From contig NZ_AUMA01000003.1 of NCBI RefSeq assembly GCF_000422565.1, forward strand, positions 248,001 through 312,000: DNA of 64,000 nt, read 5' to 3'. Position numbers and translations under genes: made by a program. The number at the start of each line of letters is the position of its first letter. Position 1 is the stretch's first letter. Under the pieces are notes generated by a model. The model did no database searches. It was not told the origin of the DNA and saw nothing but the letters and a program-made list of their open reading frames with translations. Below, in pieces: positions 8,519-16,533 of this stretch. The DNA comes from Desulfovibrio aminophilus DSM 12254 (GTDB lineage: Bacteria; Desulfobacterota; Desulfovibrionia; Desulfovibrionales; Desulfovibrionaceae).

Positions 8519-10429
8519 TCAGCAGCGAGTTATGGGCGTGTAACGCAGGCAGATCATGCTCAGGTCGTCCTCCGGATCCCAGGACGCCCCGTGGGCTCGC
8601 AAGGCCTCTTCCAGCCTTTTGATCACGTCCTTGGCTTCCTTGCCACCGGGGGCAGTCATCACTTGTTTCATCCCCTCAGTGCCGAACTGGACGCCGTCTT
8701 CGTCCTGATGTTCGATGCAACCATCCGTGTACAAGAGCAACGAGTCTCCTTCGCACAGGGTGAGAACTCCGCCCTGTTGCGGCAAGCCCAGGCCGATCAT
8801 CGGCCCGCCGGCGTCCAGATGTTCCATCCGGCCGTCGCCGCACAGAAGCAGCGGGGGAGGGTGCCCGGCGTTGGCATAGCGCAGCCGCCCCGAAGGGATG
8901 TGCAGGATGAGGCAGATCATGGTGAAGAACATGTTGAAGCGCTCCAGGGGATATTCGCGCTCCAGGCGGGCCAATATCTCCTCCGGTGCAGCGAACGCCT
9001 CCTCTGGAATCGCGGAATCCCAAAGCGCCGACCCAGGCCGTAGAGCGTGCGCCAGGGAGGTGGACACCAGGGCCGGGGCCACGCCGTGGCCGCTCACATC
9101 CACGAGGCAGGCGGCCGCGTGATCTCCGTCCAAGGCGAAGAGGGAGAACCAATCACCGCCGACGATGCGGCTGGGATGGTAGGACCAGGCCGCATCCAGA
9201 CCGGCGAAGCAGACGTCGCCTTGCGGCAGCATGGTTTGTTGGATGGCGGCGGCCATGGACAGGTCGCGGTCCACCTCGGCCTGCCGGGAAGCCAGCTTGC
9301 GGTGGGCTGTTTCCAAGGCCTCGCGGTCGGCCTTGCGTTGGGAAATGTCGCGCAGGATGCCGGTGAAGAGCACCTCGCCCCCACTGCGCAGCACGCTCAC
9401 GGCGAGTTCCAGATCCACTAGGGAGCCGTCCCTGCGTCGGCCAGGAACCTCCCGGCCTCCCTTGCCTATGACCCGGGTCACGCCCAGGGTCAGGTAATTG
9501 GCCATGTACTGGGGGTGCAGGGTGCGATGGGGTTCGGGCATGAGGTCAGTGAGCGGACGGCCTTCCAATTCTTCGGGGGCGTAGCCGAAGATGCGGGCCG
9601 CGGCCAGATTCGCGGAGCGGATGATTCCCAGGACGTCCACCGTGAAGATGCCATCCACCGCCGTGTCCAGGATGGCTTCCAGCTTGGCCTCGCTGTGGAG
9701 TAGAGCTTCTTGGGCGGTTATTCGATCCGTGATGTCAACGGCGATACCAAGAAATCCAATGAGTCGGCCGTCAACGTCGCGTCGCGCGGTGACGGACAGC
9801 TCCACTTGGAGATTCCGCCCGTCCTTGCGGACGTAGGTCCATTCCCGGGTGTCGTGGCGTCCCGTGCGGGCCAGGGCCACCAAGACCTCGAATCCCTGGG
9901 CTTCGATTCCATGTTCCTGGCGCAAGACATCCTCATGCGCTCGGATTTCAGCCGCGAGATGGAACGTCTCTGGCGTCGCCTTGCCGATCATCTCCTCGGC
10001 GGTGAAGCCGAGCAGGTTTTCGGCCCCGCTGTTGAATACGGTGATCGTACCCCGCTGGTCCGTGGCGATGATGGAAACCTGGGAGGCGGCGTCCAGTACG
10101 CCGTGAAGTTCGGCGTTCCGAACGGCCAGTTCCGCCCTGTCCCGATCATGCTCATCCAGTTCGTCTTGAAGATGTTTGACGGCGCCTTCCAAGGCCACAG
10201 TCCTGCGCGCCAGGGAACGTTCCGTCTCTTTCAGGCGTTGGAGCACCACAGCCAGCAAGATCGCCGCGCCAAGGGAACCCGTGCCGACCACCAGAAAGGA
10301 TACGGGCCTGGGACTCACGCCGGCCAGGAAGTATGCCAGAGCCGAGGCTCCGAGCATGAGGGCCAGATATACCAGGCCGTGCGCCAGTACGCGGTTCAAG
10401 AATTTGGAAGTGTATGGAGGGTGCCTCAC
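8519..10429 (-). CDS. PAS-domain PP2C/SpoIIE-type serine phosphatase
   Basis: 636 residues from a GTG start. Two N-terminal membrane helices (LVYLALMLGASALAYFLA and FLVVGTGSLGAAILLAVVL) are followed by a coiled coil (about 65-110), two PAS domains (about 110-235 and 240-365, with ITVFNSGAENLLGFTAEE and IIRSANLAAARIFGYAPEE) and a C-terminal RsbU/SpoIIE phosphatase (about 390-636). Metal-binding aspartates are visible in VGGDWFSLFAL, ACLVDVSGHG, LLLYTDGCIE and PEDDLSMICL. It probably senses a signal through PAS and dephosphorylates the STAS protein encoded next to it. It lies 500 bp from the integrated element and belongs to the ancestral chromosome. Confidence 0.9.
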   Translation of the reverse strand: MRHPPYTSKFLNRVLAHGLVYLALMLGASALAYFLAGVSPRPVSFLVVGTGSLGAAILLAVVLQRLKETERSLARRTVALEGAVKHLQDELDEHDRDRAELAVRNAELHGVLDAASQVSIIATDQRGTITVFNSGAENLLGFTAEEMIGKATPETFHLAAEIRAHEDVLRQEHGIEAQGFEVLVALARTGRHDTREWTYVRKDGRNLQVELSVTARRDVDGRLIGFLGIAVDITDRITAQEALLHSEAKLEAILDTAVDGIFTVDVLGIIRSANLAAARIFGYAPEELEGRPLTDLMPEPHRTLHPQYMANYLTLGVTRVIGKGGREVPGRRRDGSLVDLELAVSVLRSGGEVLFTGILRDISQRKADREALETAHRKLASRQAEVDRDLSMAAAIQQTMLPQGDVCFAGLDAAWSYHPSRIVGGDWFSLFALDGDHAAACLVDVSGHGVAPALVSTSLAHALRPGSALWDSAIPEEAFAAPEEILARLEREYPLERFNMFFTMICLILHIPSGRLRYANAGHPPPLLLCGDGRMEHLDAGGPMIGLGLPQQGGVLTLCEGDSLLLYTDGCIEHQDEDGVQFGTEGMKQVMTAPGGKEAKDVIKRLEEALRAHGASWDPEDDLSMICLRYTPITRC

Positions 10430-10941
10430 GTCTCAATCCTTGTAGAAGGTTTATCAGTTTGCCGCCGTCATGGGAATGCCCAAGACCCTGTAGGCGCACC
10501 ATGTCTCGGCTGCGCGTTCTTTTCGGCCCGTGTTTGAACGCCGCGCTCTCCAAGCCAATGAGATCGTGCGCATGCTCGTGGTGTGGGCGGCTGTCTTCGC
10601 CCGCCCTTCTGCCCGGCATGTCCTGTTGTTCGTTCAGGACTGGCCTCCTTGCGTGGGGGGCCGCGTTTGGAGTAGCTTTCGTCGGTCGGCCGCTCGGGCG
10701 TGGATCCGTTCCCGGCTCGCTTCCCGTGGATAGGAGCGATGAACCCTGGGCCATGGCATCGACCGGGTGCTTTTGGAGTTTTCCAATTCGTATGCCCAGA
10801 GCCGCCTGAGGGCTTTATCCTCGTGCATCTGGTCCTGCGCGGCAGCGTTTGTCGGCCTTTCTCAGGTCATCGTGGGTCGAAAATAGAGGAAGAAATGAAG
10901 CGGCGAGAAAAATAAAGAGAGGAATATTTTATTGATATTAC
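10430..10941. other. Intergenic region between phosphatase gene and element boundary
   Basis: About 510 bp in which no convincing gene is seen. Several short open frames overlap on both strands but none has a ribosome site or a recognisable product. It should hold the promoter of the leftward phosphatase operon. The last 30 bp are AT-rich and run into the duplicated tRNA end. Confidence 0.5.
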
Positions 10942-10995
10942 GGGAAAATTGGCGCGCCCGGGAGGACTCGAACCCCCGACCAAGAGCTTAGAAGG
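10942..10995. repeat. Left attachment site (displaced tRNA-Arg 3' end)
   Basis: 54 bp matching 30100-30153 with a single difference (A at 10979 against G at 30137). It covers the anticodon-arm side, variable loop, T arm, acceptor 3' strand and CCA of the tRNA, plus 8 bp beyond. It is not a functional tRNA: the 5' half is replaced by element sequence after 10995. Confidence 0.92.
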
Positions 10996-11058
10996 GTCAA
11001 TTTATATTGACTCAACCTGCCAATATTTCTATTATAAAAAATAATTCGTCGACCTCAT

Positions 11059-11075
11059 AGGACAATTTCAGGACA
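11059..11075 (+). repeat. AGGACA repeats beside left attachment site
   Basis: AGGACA occurs at 11059-11064 and 11070-11075, an 11-bp period (one helical turn), 63 bp inside the left core site and just upstream of the integrase start. The same hexamer, with the same period, lies the same distance inside the right core. They are candidate arm-type sites for integrase or excisionase. Confidence 0.55.
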
Positions 11076-11096
11076 GTGCAATCAAGGGGAGGGGGC

Positions 11097-12074
11097 ATGG
11101 CTTCCATCTCAAGGCAGACTTCTGGCAGGTGGCAGGCGAAGGTCAGAAAAGTCGGCTTTCCATTGCGCTCCAAAACCTTTGCGACCAAAGCGGATGCCGA
11201 AGCCTGGGCCAGGGCCCAGGAGCGGGAGATGGATCGCGGGGCCTTCCTGCCCACGGACGCGGCCGAACGCACAAGCGTCGCCGCGATTCTGGATCGCTAC
11301 ATCCTTGAGGTGTTCCCGAGACTGGCCGGGGAGGGGAAGAACTTTCACGCGAACATGGCCCGGATGAAGGCCGAAATCGGCGGAATCTCCCTGTCCGCGC
11401 TCGATCCCTCACACATCTCCGCGTATCGGGACAAGGCTCTGACCCTGGTGAGCGCGCAGACCGTGCGGCATGACCTCGGCTTGCTCAGCCGGGCCTTGAA
11501 GATGGCCGTCATCGACTGGGGCATCGCGCTTCCGCGTGGGCTGCCCACCGCCCTGGTAAGGCTCCCGAAAGTTCCCCGGTCCCGAGACAGGCGTCTGAAG
11601 TCCGGCGAGGAGGCGAAGCTTCTCAGGGCGGCGGAGGCCTACGGTGGGGAGATAGGGGATGTTATCTCCTTTGCGCTGGAGACGGCCGCCAGGCGCACGG
11701 AGATCGCTTCCATGCGCTGGGAGCATGTAGATCTGAAAAGTCGAGTAGTGACCTTCCCAGAGACGAAAAACGGGGAGATCCGTCGGGCTCCGCTTTCCCC
11801 TCGGGCCCTGGAAATTCTCAAGGCCAGAAAACGGGATCTGGGACCGGTCTGGAGGATGCGGCCGGACTCCATCTCGCAAGCCTTTGAGCGGGTCTGCGCG
11901 AAGGCCGAGTTGGAGGATTTGCGGTTTCATGATCTCCGGCACGAAGCCGTTTCCAGGCTTTTCGAGAAGGGGCTGAACACGATGGAGGTCGCGGCGATCT
12001 CTGGACACAAAACGCTGGCGATGCTGAAGAAGTATACGCATTTGCGGGCGGAGGATTTGGCGGCGAAGCTGTAG
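11097..12074 (+). CDS. int: Tyrosine recombinase/integrase
   Basis: 325 residues from ATG 11097, which follows a purine-rich GGGGAGGGGG; an upstream GTG at 11076 lacks such a site. The N-terminus (ASISRQTSGRWQAKVRKVG) resembles the AP2-like arm-binding domain, the middle (about 60-160) is a SAM-like core-binding domain, and the C-terminal catalytic domain shows AARRTEIASMRWEHV (catalytic Arg near 198), HDLRHEAVSRLF (H-x-x-R near 277-280), ISGHKTL (His near 303) and KKYTH (nucleophile Tyr near 312). It lies 100 bp inside the left attachment site and should catalyse integration into the tRNA-Arg 3' end and, with an excisionase, excision. Confidence 0.95.
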   Translation: MASISRQTSGRWQAKVRKVGFPLRSKTFATKADAEAWARAQEREMDRGAFLPTDAAERTSVAAILDRYILEVFPRLAGEGKNFHANMARMKAEIGGISLSALDPSHISAYRDKALTLVSAQTVRHDLGLLSRALKMAVIDWGIALPRGLPTALVRLPKVPRSRDRRLKSGEEAKLLRAAEAYGGEIGDVISFALETAARRTEIASMRWEHVDLKSRVVTFPETKNGEIRRAPLSPRALEILKARKRDLGPVWRMRPDSISQAFERVCAKAELEDLRFHDLRHEAVSRLFEKGLNTMEVAAISGHKTLAMLKKYTHLRAEDLAAKL

Positions 12075-12113
12075 TGCCTTGACGTGTAACCAATTTTAGG
12101 CTACCAAGTAACC

Positions 12114-12395
12114 ATGACCTGGGATGTTCAATTCACATCGAAGGCTGACAAGCAAGCCAAAGCGCTTCCGCAAGGCATCCGGGAAAGGCTTATGGCTCTG
12201 GTTCAGGCTCTTCGCCTTGCCGGGCCAGTTCAAGCGAACATGCCGAACTACGGGAAGATCAAAGGGCAGACGGATACTCACCACTGCCACTTGAAGAAAG
12301 GGAAGCCTACTTACGTGGCCGTCTGGCAAGCCTTCAAAAAAGCAAAACAGGTGGTGCTGACCTATGTTGGAACTCACGAAAACGCCCCATACTGA
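12114..12395 (+). CDS. RelE/HigB-family toxin-like protein
   Basis: 93 residues. MTWDVQFTSKADKQAKALP and the later YGKIKGQTDTHHCHLKKGKPTYVAVWQAFKKAKQVVLTYVGTHENAPY match the layout of RelE-superfamily ribonucleases: helical N-terminus, then a beta-sheet with basic residues ending in a YxGTHExAPY-like tail common in HigB-like toxins. Its 3' end overlaps the downstream Xre-type antitoxin gene by 32 bp, the toxin-first order of higBA. Expected action is mRNA cleavage at the ribosome, stabilising the element. Catalytic residues were not assigned individually. Confidence 0.8.
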   Translation: MTWDVQFTSKADKQAKALPQGIRERLMALVQALRLAGPVQANMPNYGKIKGQTDTHHCHLKKGKPTYVAVWQAFKKAKQVVLTYVGTHENAPY

Positions 12396-12720
12396 CGGAA
12401 CGGTCTGCCTGACCGTCACTGTGCCCAAGGAACAGGCGGAAGGCGTTGCGGCCGCCCTCGAAGGCATTTTGCGCCTCGTGGGCGAGGTCTCCGGAAAGAC
12501 TGTCCCGGCCGCCGAGGTCTTGCCGGACATGACTCCCGGGAAGGTCTTGCGCGGCGCCCGGAACCTGCGCGAAATGACCCAGGCGCAGCTTGCCGATGCC
12601 CTGGCCATCTCCAAGTCCAATATCTCCGAGATGGAACGCGACGTGCGGCCCATAGGCAAGGAGATGGCGAAGCGTCTGGGTAAGGCCTTGGCGATGCCGT
12701 ACAAGTCGTTTCTTTTCTAG
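12364..12720 (+). CDS. Xre-family antitoxin
   Basis: 118 residues, starting inside the toxin gene. The C-terminal half contains a Cro/CI-type helix-turn-helix (LREMTQAQLADALAISKSNISEMERDVRPIGKEMAKRLGKAL, about 70-110), which should bind the operator of the pair. The N-terminal 60 residues probably contact the toxin. The long overlap indicates coupled translation. The 3' end runs into the 0.43-kb direct repeat region, where no T-run terminator is seen. Confidence 0.85.
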   Translation: MLELTKTPHTDGTVCLTVTVPKEQAEGVAAALEGILRLVGEVSGKTVPAAEVLPDMTPGKVLRGARNLREMTQAQLADALAISKSNISEMERDVRPIGKEMAKRLGKALAMPYKSFLF

Positions 12721-12765
12721 CAATACAGCCTGGCCCGAAGCCGGGCCGGGCCGAAAACATCACCT

Positions 12766-13198
12766 TTGAGAGGGCGCGGTCTGGGGTTGGTGGTCGTTCC
12801 ACCGGCCCCTTTCGCGTCTGCGGCCTCTGGCGGCCCGTCTGCCGGCTCCAAGCGCCCGGGGCGCTCCCGCACGTCCCGGCCTCGCCTTCGGCTCGCCCTG
12901 GACCCCCGGGCGGAGAGGGAAGGTGGGATTCATTTGGGATCCCGGCGCTGCGGGCTGGTATCCATCTTGGTCCTGAAGTGCTCGAATGCGATGCCGATCT
13001 TGGACTGGAGCGTTTCACGCCTGGCAGCGGCCCCTCGCTCAGACTCCTTGAGGACTTCGGCCGAGAGCTCCTCGATGAATGTCATGGCCTGGTCTTCGGT
13101 GAGATAGCGGCCGCCAATTGGGCCCGCTTCGGATTTTGCGTGAGACTTTTGGACAATATTTTCAATCGGTTGGCTTACTTTTTCGCTCGTCAGCCCTG
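12766..13198. repeat. 0.43-kb direct repeat, copy A
   Basis: This copy aligns with 14508-14939 at an offset of about 1742 bp, with scattered substitutions and one or two single-base gaps. It covers the last part of a leftward gene plus about 160 bp of GC-rich sequence after its stop. Between the copies lie two leftward genes. Copy A holds only the 3' fragment of the duplicated gene. Confidence 0.9.
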
Positions 13199-13206
13199 TT
13201 TCTTTG
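12930..13206 (-). pseudogene. 5'-truncated copy of the gene at 14671-15060
   Basis: Reading leftward, this fragment encodes GLTSEKVSQPIENIVQKSHAK... through TEDQAMTFIEELSAEVLKE to FEHFRTKMDTSPQRRDPK and stops at 12930-12932. It is nearly identical to the C-terminal 85 residues of the protein at 14671-15060. It has no start codon or ribosome site of its own and begins within the end of the upstream gene in another frame. It is a duplication remnant. Confidence 0.85.
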
Positions 13207-13489
13207 AAATCTTGTGGCCTTTGGGTCGGCCACCGCCAAACTGCTTGTTGAGGTAGTAGTCCAGGGTCGCTTCGGCGGCTATGACGTATGTCTTTCCGAC
13301 CCGATCAGCGCGAAGCTTCCCTTTTTTGAGATCCCGCTGCACCACGAGGAGATTGAGTCCCAGCTCTTTGGCTACTTCCGCCGATGCGAGGAGTTTCCGG
13401 CCCGGGCCCTCGCGCAGCAAAAGCCTCGCGTTCTCGCGCGAGATATTCCCGGCTTTGGCCTTCATCACAATCTCAGCCCACAGACTCAT
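13190..13489 (-). CDS. Small putative DNA-binding protein
   Basis: 99 residues. The centre (RKLLASAEVAKELGLNLLVVQRDLKKGKLRADRVGKTYVI, about 30-70) resembles the winged-helix/MerR-like fold of excisionases and plasmid regulators, with a positively charged tail (GGGRPKGHKISKKQG). The ATG overlaps the stop of the preceding gene by 4 bp (ATGA), so the two are co-translated. It belongs to the two-gene cassette between the direct repeats. No family is recognised with confidence, so a regulatory role is only suggested by the fold pattern. Confidence 0.6.
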   Translation of the reverse strand: MSLWAEIVMKAKAGNISRENARLLLREGPGRKLLASAEVAKELGLNLLVVQRDLKKGKLRADRVGKTYVIAAEATLDYYLNKQFGGGRPKGHKISKKQG

Positions 13490-14436
13490 CGCTCTTCCCG
13501 CCCTACCACCTGGAGGATGCTGCTCTTTTTCTTGATAATTTCTTCCCCGTCTTCGAAGACGACATAGACGCGTTCGCCTGAAAAATATAGGTCCACGCCC
13601 TCAGCCTCGTATTCCTCGGCCACGAACTTTCCACCCCGCCTGCTCCATTCATTCCAGACGATGGTCACGTTTTCCCTGCACTCCATCCCCGCCCTGCGCT
13701 TCTCCTTCCTCTTTTGCAGCCGGGCGGCTTCCTTCTTGGCCTCTTCGTCCCGGTGCTCTTGCTCCAGGCGGGCTTCCTCGGCCTGGCGTTCGGCCTTCTT
13801 CTTGGACTCGTTCCTCTGGCGCTCATTCTCCTGGGCCAGCCTGGCGACCTCTTCCTCGGTGGGGAGCTGGATCAGGTGGGCCTCAATCCAGGCCTCCTTG
13901 AGGCCGCGAGGCCAGACCTGGGACGGGACGGGGAGGCGCCGCGCCCCGAATCTCCTGTTGCTCCTCTCGCTCGTTCTCTCCAGACCCTTTTTCACGAGCC
14001 AGCCCGGGCAGTAGTGCTCGCGGCCCTCCTGGTGCAGTTGGGACTTGGGCGCCCAAAAGGTGCAGTTGTGCTCCTGGCGCTCCACGTCATGTTCCTTTCG
14101 CCTCTCCTCCTCATTCTCAAGCAGACAAGGGATCGAGCACTGCACGCTTTTGCCCCCTGTGCTCTCTTTTTTGCCGACCTTCACCAGGAGCCAGCCACCT
14201 TTTTTTTCACACATGTCTTTTTCAATCTCGTCGGCCCGCTGGACGATGTTTTCCTTCAGGGCCGCCAGGGCCTCGAGTGTGGGGGAGTGGAGGTCGAGGC
14301 TGGAAAAGTCGAATAGGTCCCTCCCGGCCCAGCCCTTCCCGCGAACATCAACAAAATCCGAGGCCGTCTGAGGGAGAACGTCTTCCAATGCAAACACACC
14401 AAAAACTATTGTCTTTCTCGCGATCAGCTTGGCCAT
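13486..14436 (-). CDS. Hypothetical protein with charged coiled coil
   Basis: 316 residues from the ATG at 14436, preceded by GAGGAGG; upstream in-frame ATGs lack a ribosome site. Residues about 1-60 (MAKLIARKTIVFGVFALEDVLPQTASDFVDV) are globular. Cysteines occur in VQCSIPCLL and EHNCTFWAP...HYCPGW and might bind metal. Residues about 205-260 form a strongly charged Glu/Lys/Arg coiled coil (ENERQRNESKKKAERQAEEA). The C-terminal 55 residues look beta-rich (VDLYFSGERVYVVFEDGEE). No known family is recognised. It is the first gene of the cassette flanked by the direct repeats, so it may be exchangeable cargo. Confidence 0.65.
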   Translation of the reverse strand: MAKLIARKTIVFGVFALEDVLPQTASDFVDVRGKGWAGRDLFDFSSLDLHSPTLEALAALKENIVQRADEIEKDMCEKKGGWLLVKVGKKESTGGKSVQCSIPCLLENEEERRKEHDVERQEHNCTFWAPKSQLHQEGREHYCPGWLVKKGLERTSERSNRRFGARRLPVPSQVWPRGLKEAWIEAHLIQLPTEEEVARLAQENERQRNESKKKAERQAEEARLEQEHRDEEAKKEAARLQKRKEKRRAGMECRENVTIVWNEWSRRGGKFVAEEYEAEGVDLYFSGERVYVVFEDGEEIIKKKSSILQVVGREER

Positions 14437-14507
14437 GTTTTTCCTCCTCTTGTTAGAGATAATAGTATGCCGTCGCATATATTTTGTCAAGTCGGCCTAA
14501 TCCTTCC

Positions 14508-14939
14508 TTGAGAGGGCGCGGTCCGGGGCTGGTGGTCGATCCTCCGGCCCCTTTCGCGTTTGCGGCCGCTGGCGGCCCGTCTGCCGGCTCCAAGCGCCCG
14601 GGGCGCTCCGCACGTCCCGGCCTCGCCTCCGGCTCGTCCTGGACCCCCGGGCGGGGAAGGAAGGTGGGATTCATTTGGGATCCCTGCTCTGCGGGCTGGT
14701 ATCCATCTTGGCCCTGAAGTGCTCAAAGGCGATGCCGATCTTGGACTGGAGCGTTTCACGCCTGGCGGCCGCCCCGCGCTCAGACTCCTTGAGGACTTCG
14801 GCCGAGAGCTCCTCAATGAATGTCATGGCCTGGTCTTCGGTGAGATAGCGGCCGCCGATTGGGCCAGCTTCGAATTTTGCGTGAGACTTTAGCACAATGT
14901 TTTCAATCGGTTGGCCTAGTTTTTCGCTCGACAGACCTT
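14508..14939. repeat. 0.43-kb direct repeat, copy B
   Basis: The partner of copy A at 12766-13198. This copy contains the complete 3' part of the leftward gene at 14671-15060 and appears to be the source, because the open frame continues upstream of the repeat boundary, whereas in copy A it is cut. Confidence 0.9.
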
Positions 14940-15060
14940 GTTTTGAAACAAGGTCGGCCGTCCGGTCTTTGGGAAAGCCCAGAAGCGCATCCATGCCTGC
15001 GGCCCGGAGCACCGGCCCCTCGCCCTGCTTGATGTCCATGTGCCGCAGCAGGTCGAGCAC
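14671..15060 (-). CDS. Hypothetical protein, half-length paralogue of the upstream gene
   Basis: 129 residues from a GTG start; the frame is open back to about 15160 without a better start. Segments DLLRHMDIKQGEGPVLRAAGMDALLG and FEHFRAKMDT parallel NLLRHMVVDADRGVLLRDRGLADLLG and FEHFETRVDT of the protein encoded just upstream (15113-15853), so the two are tandem relatives. In the upstream extension, QHIEKIVQVKRAKF repeats QPIENIVLKSHAKF of the same protein, showing that the module has recombined internally. Function unknown; no membrane segment or catalytic motif. Confidence 0.55.
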   Translation of the reverse strand: MLDLLRHMDIKQGEGPVLRAAGMDALLGFPKDRTADLVSKQGLSSEKLGQPIENIVLKSHAKFEAGPIGGRYLTEDQAMTFIEELSAEVLKESERGAAARRETLQSKIGIAFEHFRAKMDTSPQSRDPK

Positions 15061-15112
15061 CTGTCCGCCGGGACTTCTGACGAATTTTGCGCGTTTTACT
15101 TGGACAATTTTT

Positions 15113-15853
15113 TCAATGTGTTGAGGTGAAAACGCGATACGGTCCAGGCCAGCTCGTCAGCAGCCGGGCCCCCTCGGCCTTGGCCTGGTTCGCGGCCTGG
15201 GCCTTGCCCAGCCGGCGGGCGCGCTGGCGGAAGGGATTGGTGTCGACCCGGGTCTCGAAATGCTCGAAAGCGGCGGCCACAGCCGCCTTCAGCTCCTCGC
15301 GAGGGGCGGGGAGGTAGGGCTGCGGATCGTCCGGCCCGGCGCTTTTTTCCAAGAAAGCTCCCACCTGATCGGAAGCGTAAAACCTATTACTTGGCCCTCC
15401 CCCCTGGGGACGGGTTGATGATGCGCTTGAACCATGGTCCAGAGTAATTTCAATAGGTTGATTTAGTTCCGCGTGGTCAACTTTCTTCTCCTCCGCATCG
15501 CGGTTCACATGCTTCGCCTGCTTCCCCAACAGGTCCGCAAGGCCCCGGTCCCGCAAAAGCACGCCCCTGTCCGCGTCCACGACCATGTGGCGCAGGAGAT
15601 TGTCCACCCTGGGGTTGCCCGTGGCGACCGCCCGGGGGATCCCCGGCAAGCCGGACTCGCCGGCCACGAGCTGCACCACGTTCATGGCGCCGCCCAGCTC
15701 GCCCAGGCGTTCGTCCAGCCCTTTCCGGGAGGAGATCAGGTCCTGGCCGCGTTCGACCATAGGGCCCATGGCCACCAGGGCGTCCCTCCGGCGGGCCAGA
15801 TCCCGGGCCTGCCGCTCTCCCTCGATCTGGGCCCGGACCGGGCTCGTGTCCAT
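15113..15853 (-). CDS. Hypothetical helical protein, paralogue of the downstream gene
   Basis: 246 residues from ATG 15853; no clear ribosome site precedes it, and an in-frame TAG lies about 40 bp upstream. The N-terminal half is helical and charged (GERQARDLARRRDALVAMGP), the middle has NLLRHMVVDADRGVLLRDRGLADLLGKQ, and the C-terminal half has FEHFETRVDTNPFRQRARR. The opening residues MDTSP recall the MDTSP near the end of the downstream paralogue, as if a junction between module copies had been moved. The last 15 residues (SWPGPYRVFTSTH) lie in a different frame from the homologous continuation seen in the next gene. It is possibly a decaying family; function unknown. Confidence 0.55.
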   Translation of the reverse strand: MDTSPVRAQIEGERQARDLARRRDALVAMGPMVERGQDLISSRKGLDERLGELGGAMNVVQLVAGESGLPGIPRAVATGNPRVDNLLRHMVVDADRGVLLRDRGLADLLGKQAKHVNRDAEEKKVDHAELNQPIEITLDHGSSASSTRPQGGGPSNRFYASDQVGAFLEKSAGPDDPQPYLPAPREELKAAVAAAFEHFETRVDTNPFRQRARRLGKAQAANQAKAEGARLLTSWPGPYRVFTSTH

Positions 15854-15893
15854 GCGCGGGTCGCGGCGGCCGCATTCTGGGAGCTATTGAGCG

Positions 15894-16490
15894 CTAACGT
15901 ATGGCCAGGCGGCCGGACCCCCTTCGGGGGAGGGAGCGGCCTCCAAATTTGCCCCGCGTTGCGTCGAGGTCTGGACTTTTGCTTTAGCATGCCCTATCTC
16001 GCATCTACGATCCTCGGGCCATTTCCGGGCCTTCCAGGGGGTCATTTTCAAGCAGCCTCCACTGCAGACCTCGCAAGAATCTCGCAAGAATCACGCAATG
16101 TATCATTTCTGCACCACAACTGTAATTTTAGTGCAGTATGCTGCACATGCGCGATTCTGCGCGATTCATCAATCTACCTGTGAAGAGTCGGGACAAAGTC
16201 TAGATAATGCACTGTGAGCTGTGTTGCATGGGTCAAAATGTGTCCCCGTCGTCCATATGGTCCTGTGTCAGCCGCAAGCGGCCCTGTACTGCATCGCTCG
16301 TGTCGTGCATAGTCGGCATGCTGCATCCGTCTTGAATGCTTTCCGCGCGGCTCTTCCGCGCCGAAGGCGCGTGCGGGAGCGGAGCGCGGCTCTTCACCCG
16401 TTCTTGGCGGTCTTCAGGCCCGGCCCTGCGCCGGGCTCTTTCCAGGCACCGGGCTCCTCAAAGCGGTCCTTAGGAGCCCGCATAAGGCGC
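15894..16490. other. Repeat-rich non-coding region
   Basis: About 600 bp between the leftward cassette genes and the terminator of the transfer operon. No convincing gene is seen. It holds tandem repeats (annotated separately), an inverted CTGCAC/GTGCAG pair around 16121-16147 and a CGCGCC-GAA-GGCGCG hairpin near 16359-16373. It should contain the promoter for the genes at 15853 and leftward. Confidence 0.5.
16071..16168. repeat. Tandem and inverted GAATC-CGC repeats
   Basis: TCGCAAGAATC occurs twice in tandem (16071-16081 and 16082-16092) followed by a partial ACGCAA. The unit GCGCGATTC occurs twice in the opposite sense (16149-16157 and 16159-16167). The 10-11 bp periods and the inverted arrangement suggest a binding site for a dimeric or multimeric protein, such as an operator or accessory replication/partition site. 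Confidence 0.5.
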
Positions 16491-16495
16491 AAAAA

Positions 16496-16519
16496 AAGCC
16501 CCCCGAAGGGGGCTCTGGA
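16496..16519 (-). terminator. Rho-independent terminator of the transfer operon
   Basis: Read leftward, AGCCCCC-TTCG-GGGGGCT forms a strong hairpin followed directly by seven T. It stands just after the last small open frame of the leftward transfer operon (stop at 16534). Confidence 0.88.
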
Positions 16520-16533
16520 GGGGGGCGGGATGG

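Noticed and set aside
10152-10828. Several 60-275-codon frames in the phosphatase upstream region
   Set aside because: Overlap one another on both strands, lack ribosome sites and domains.
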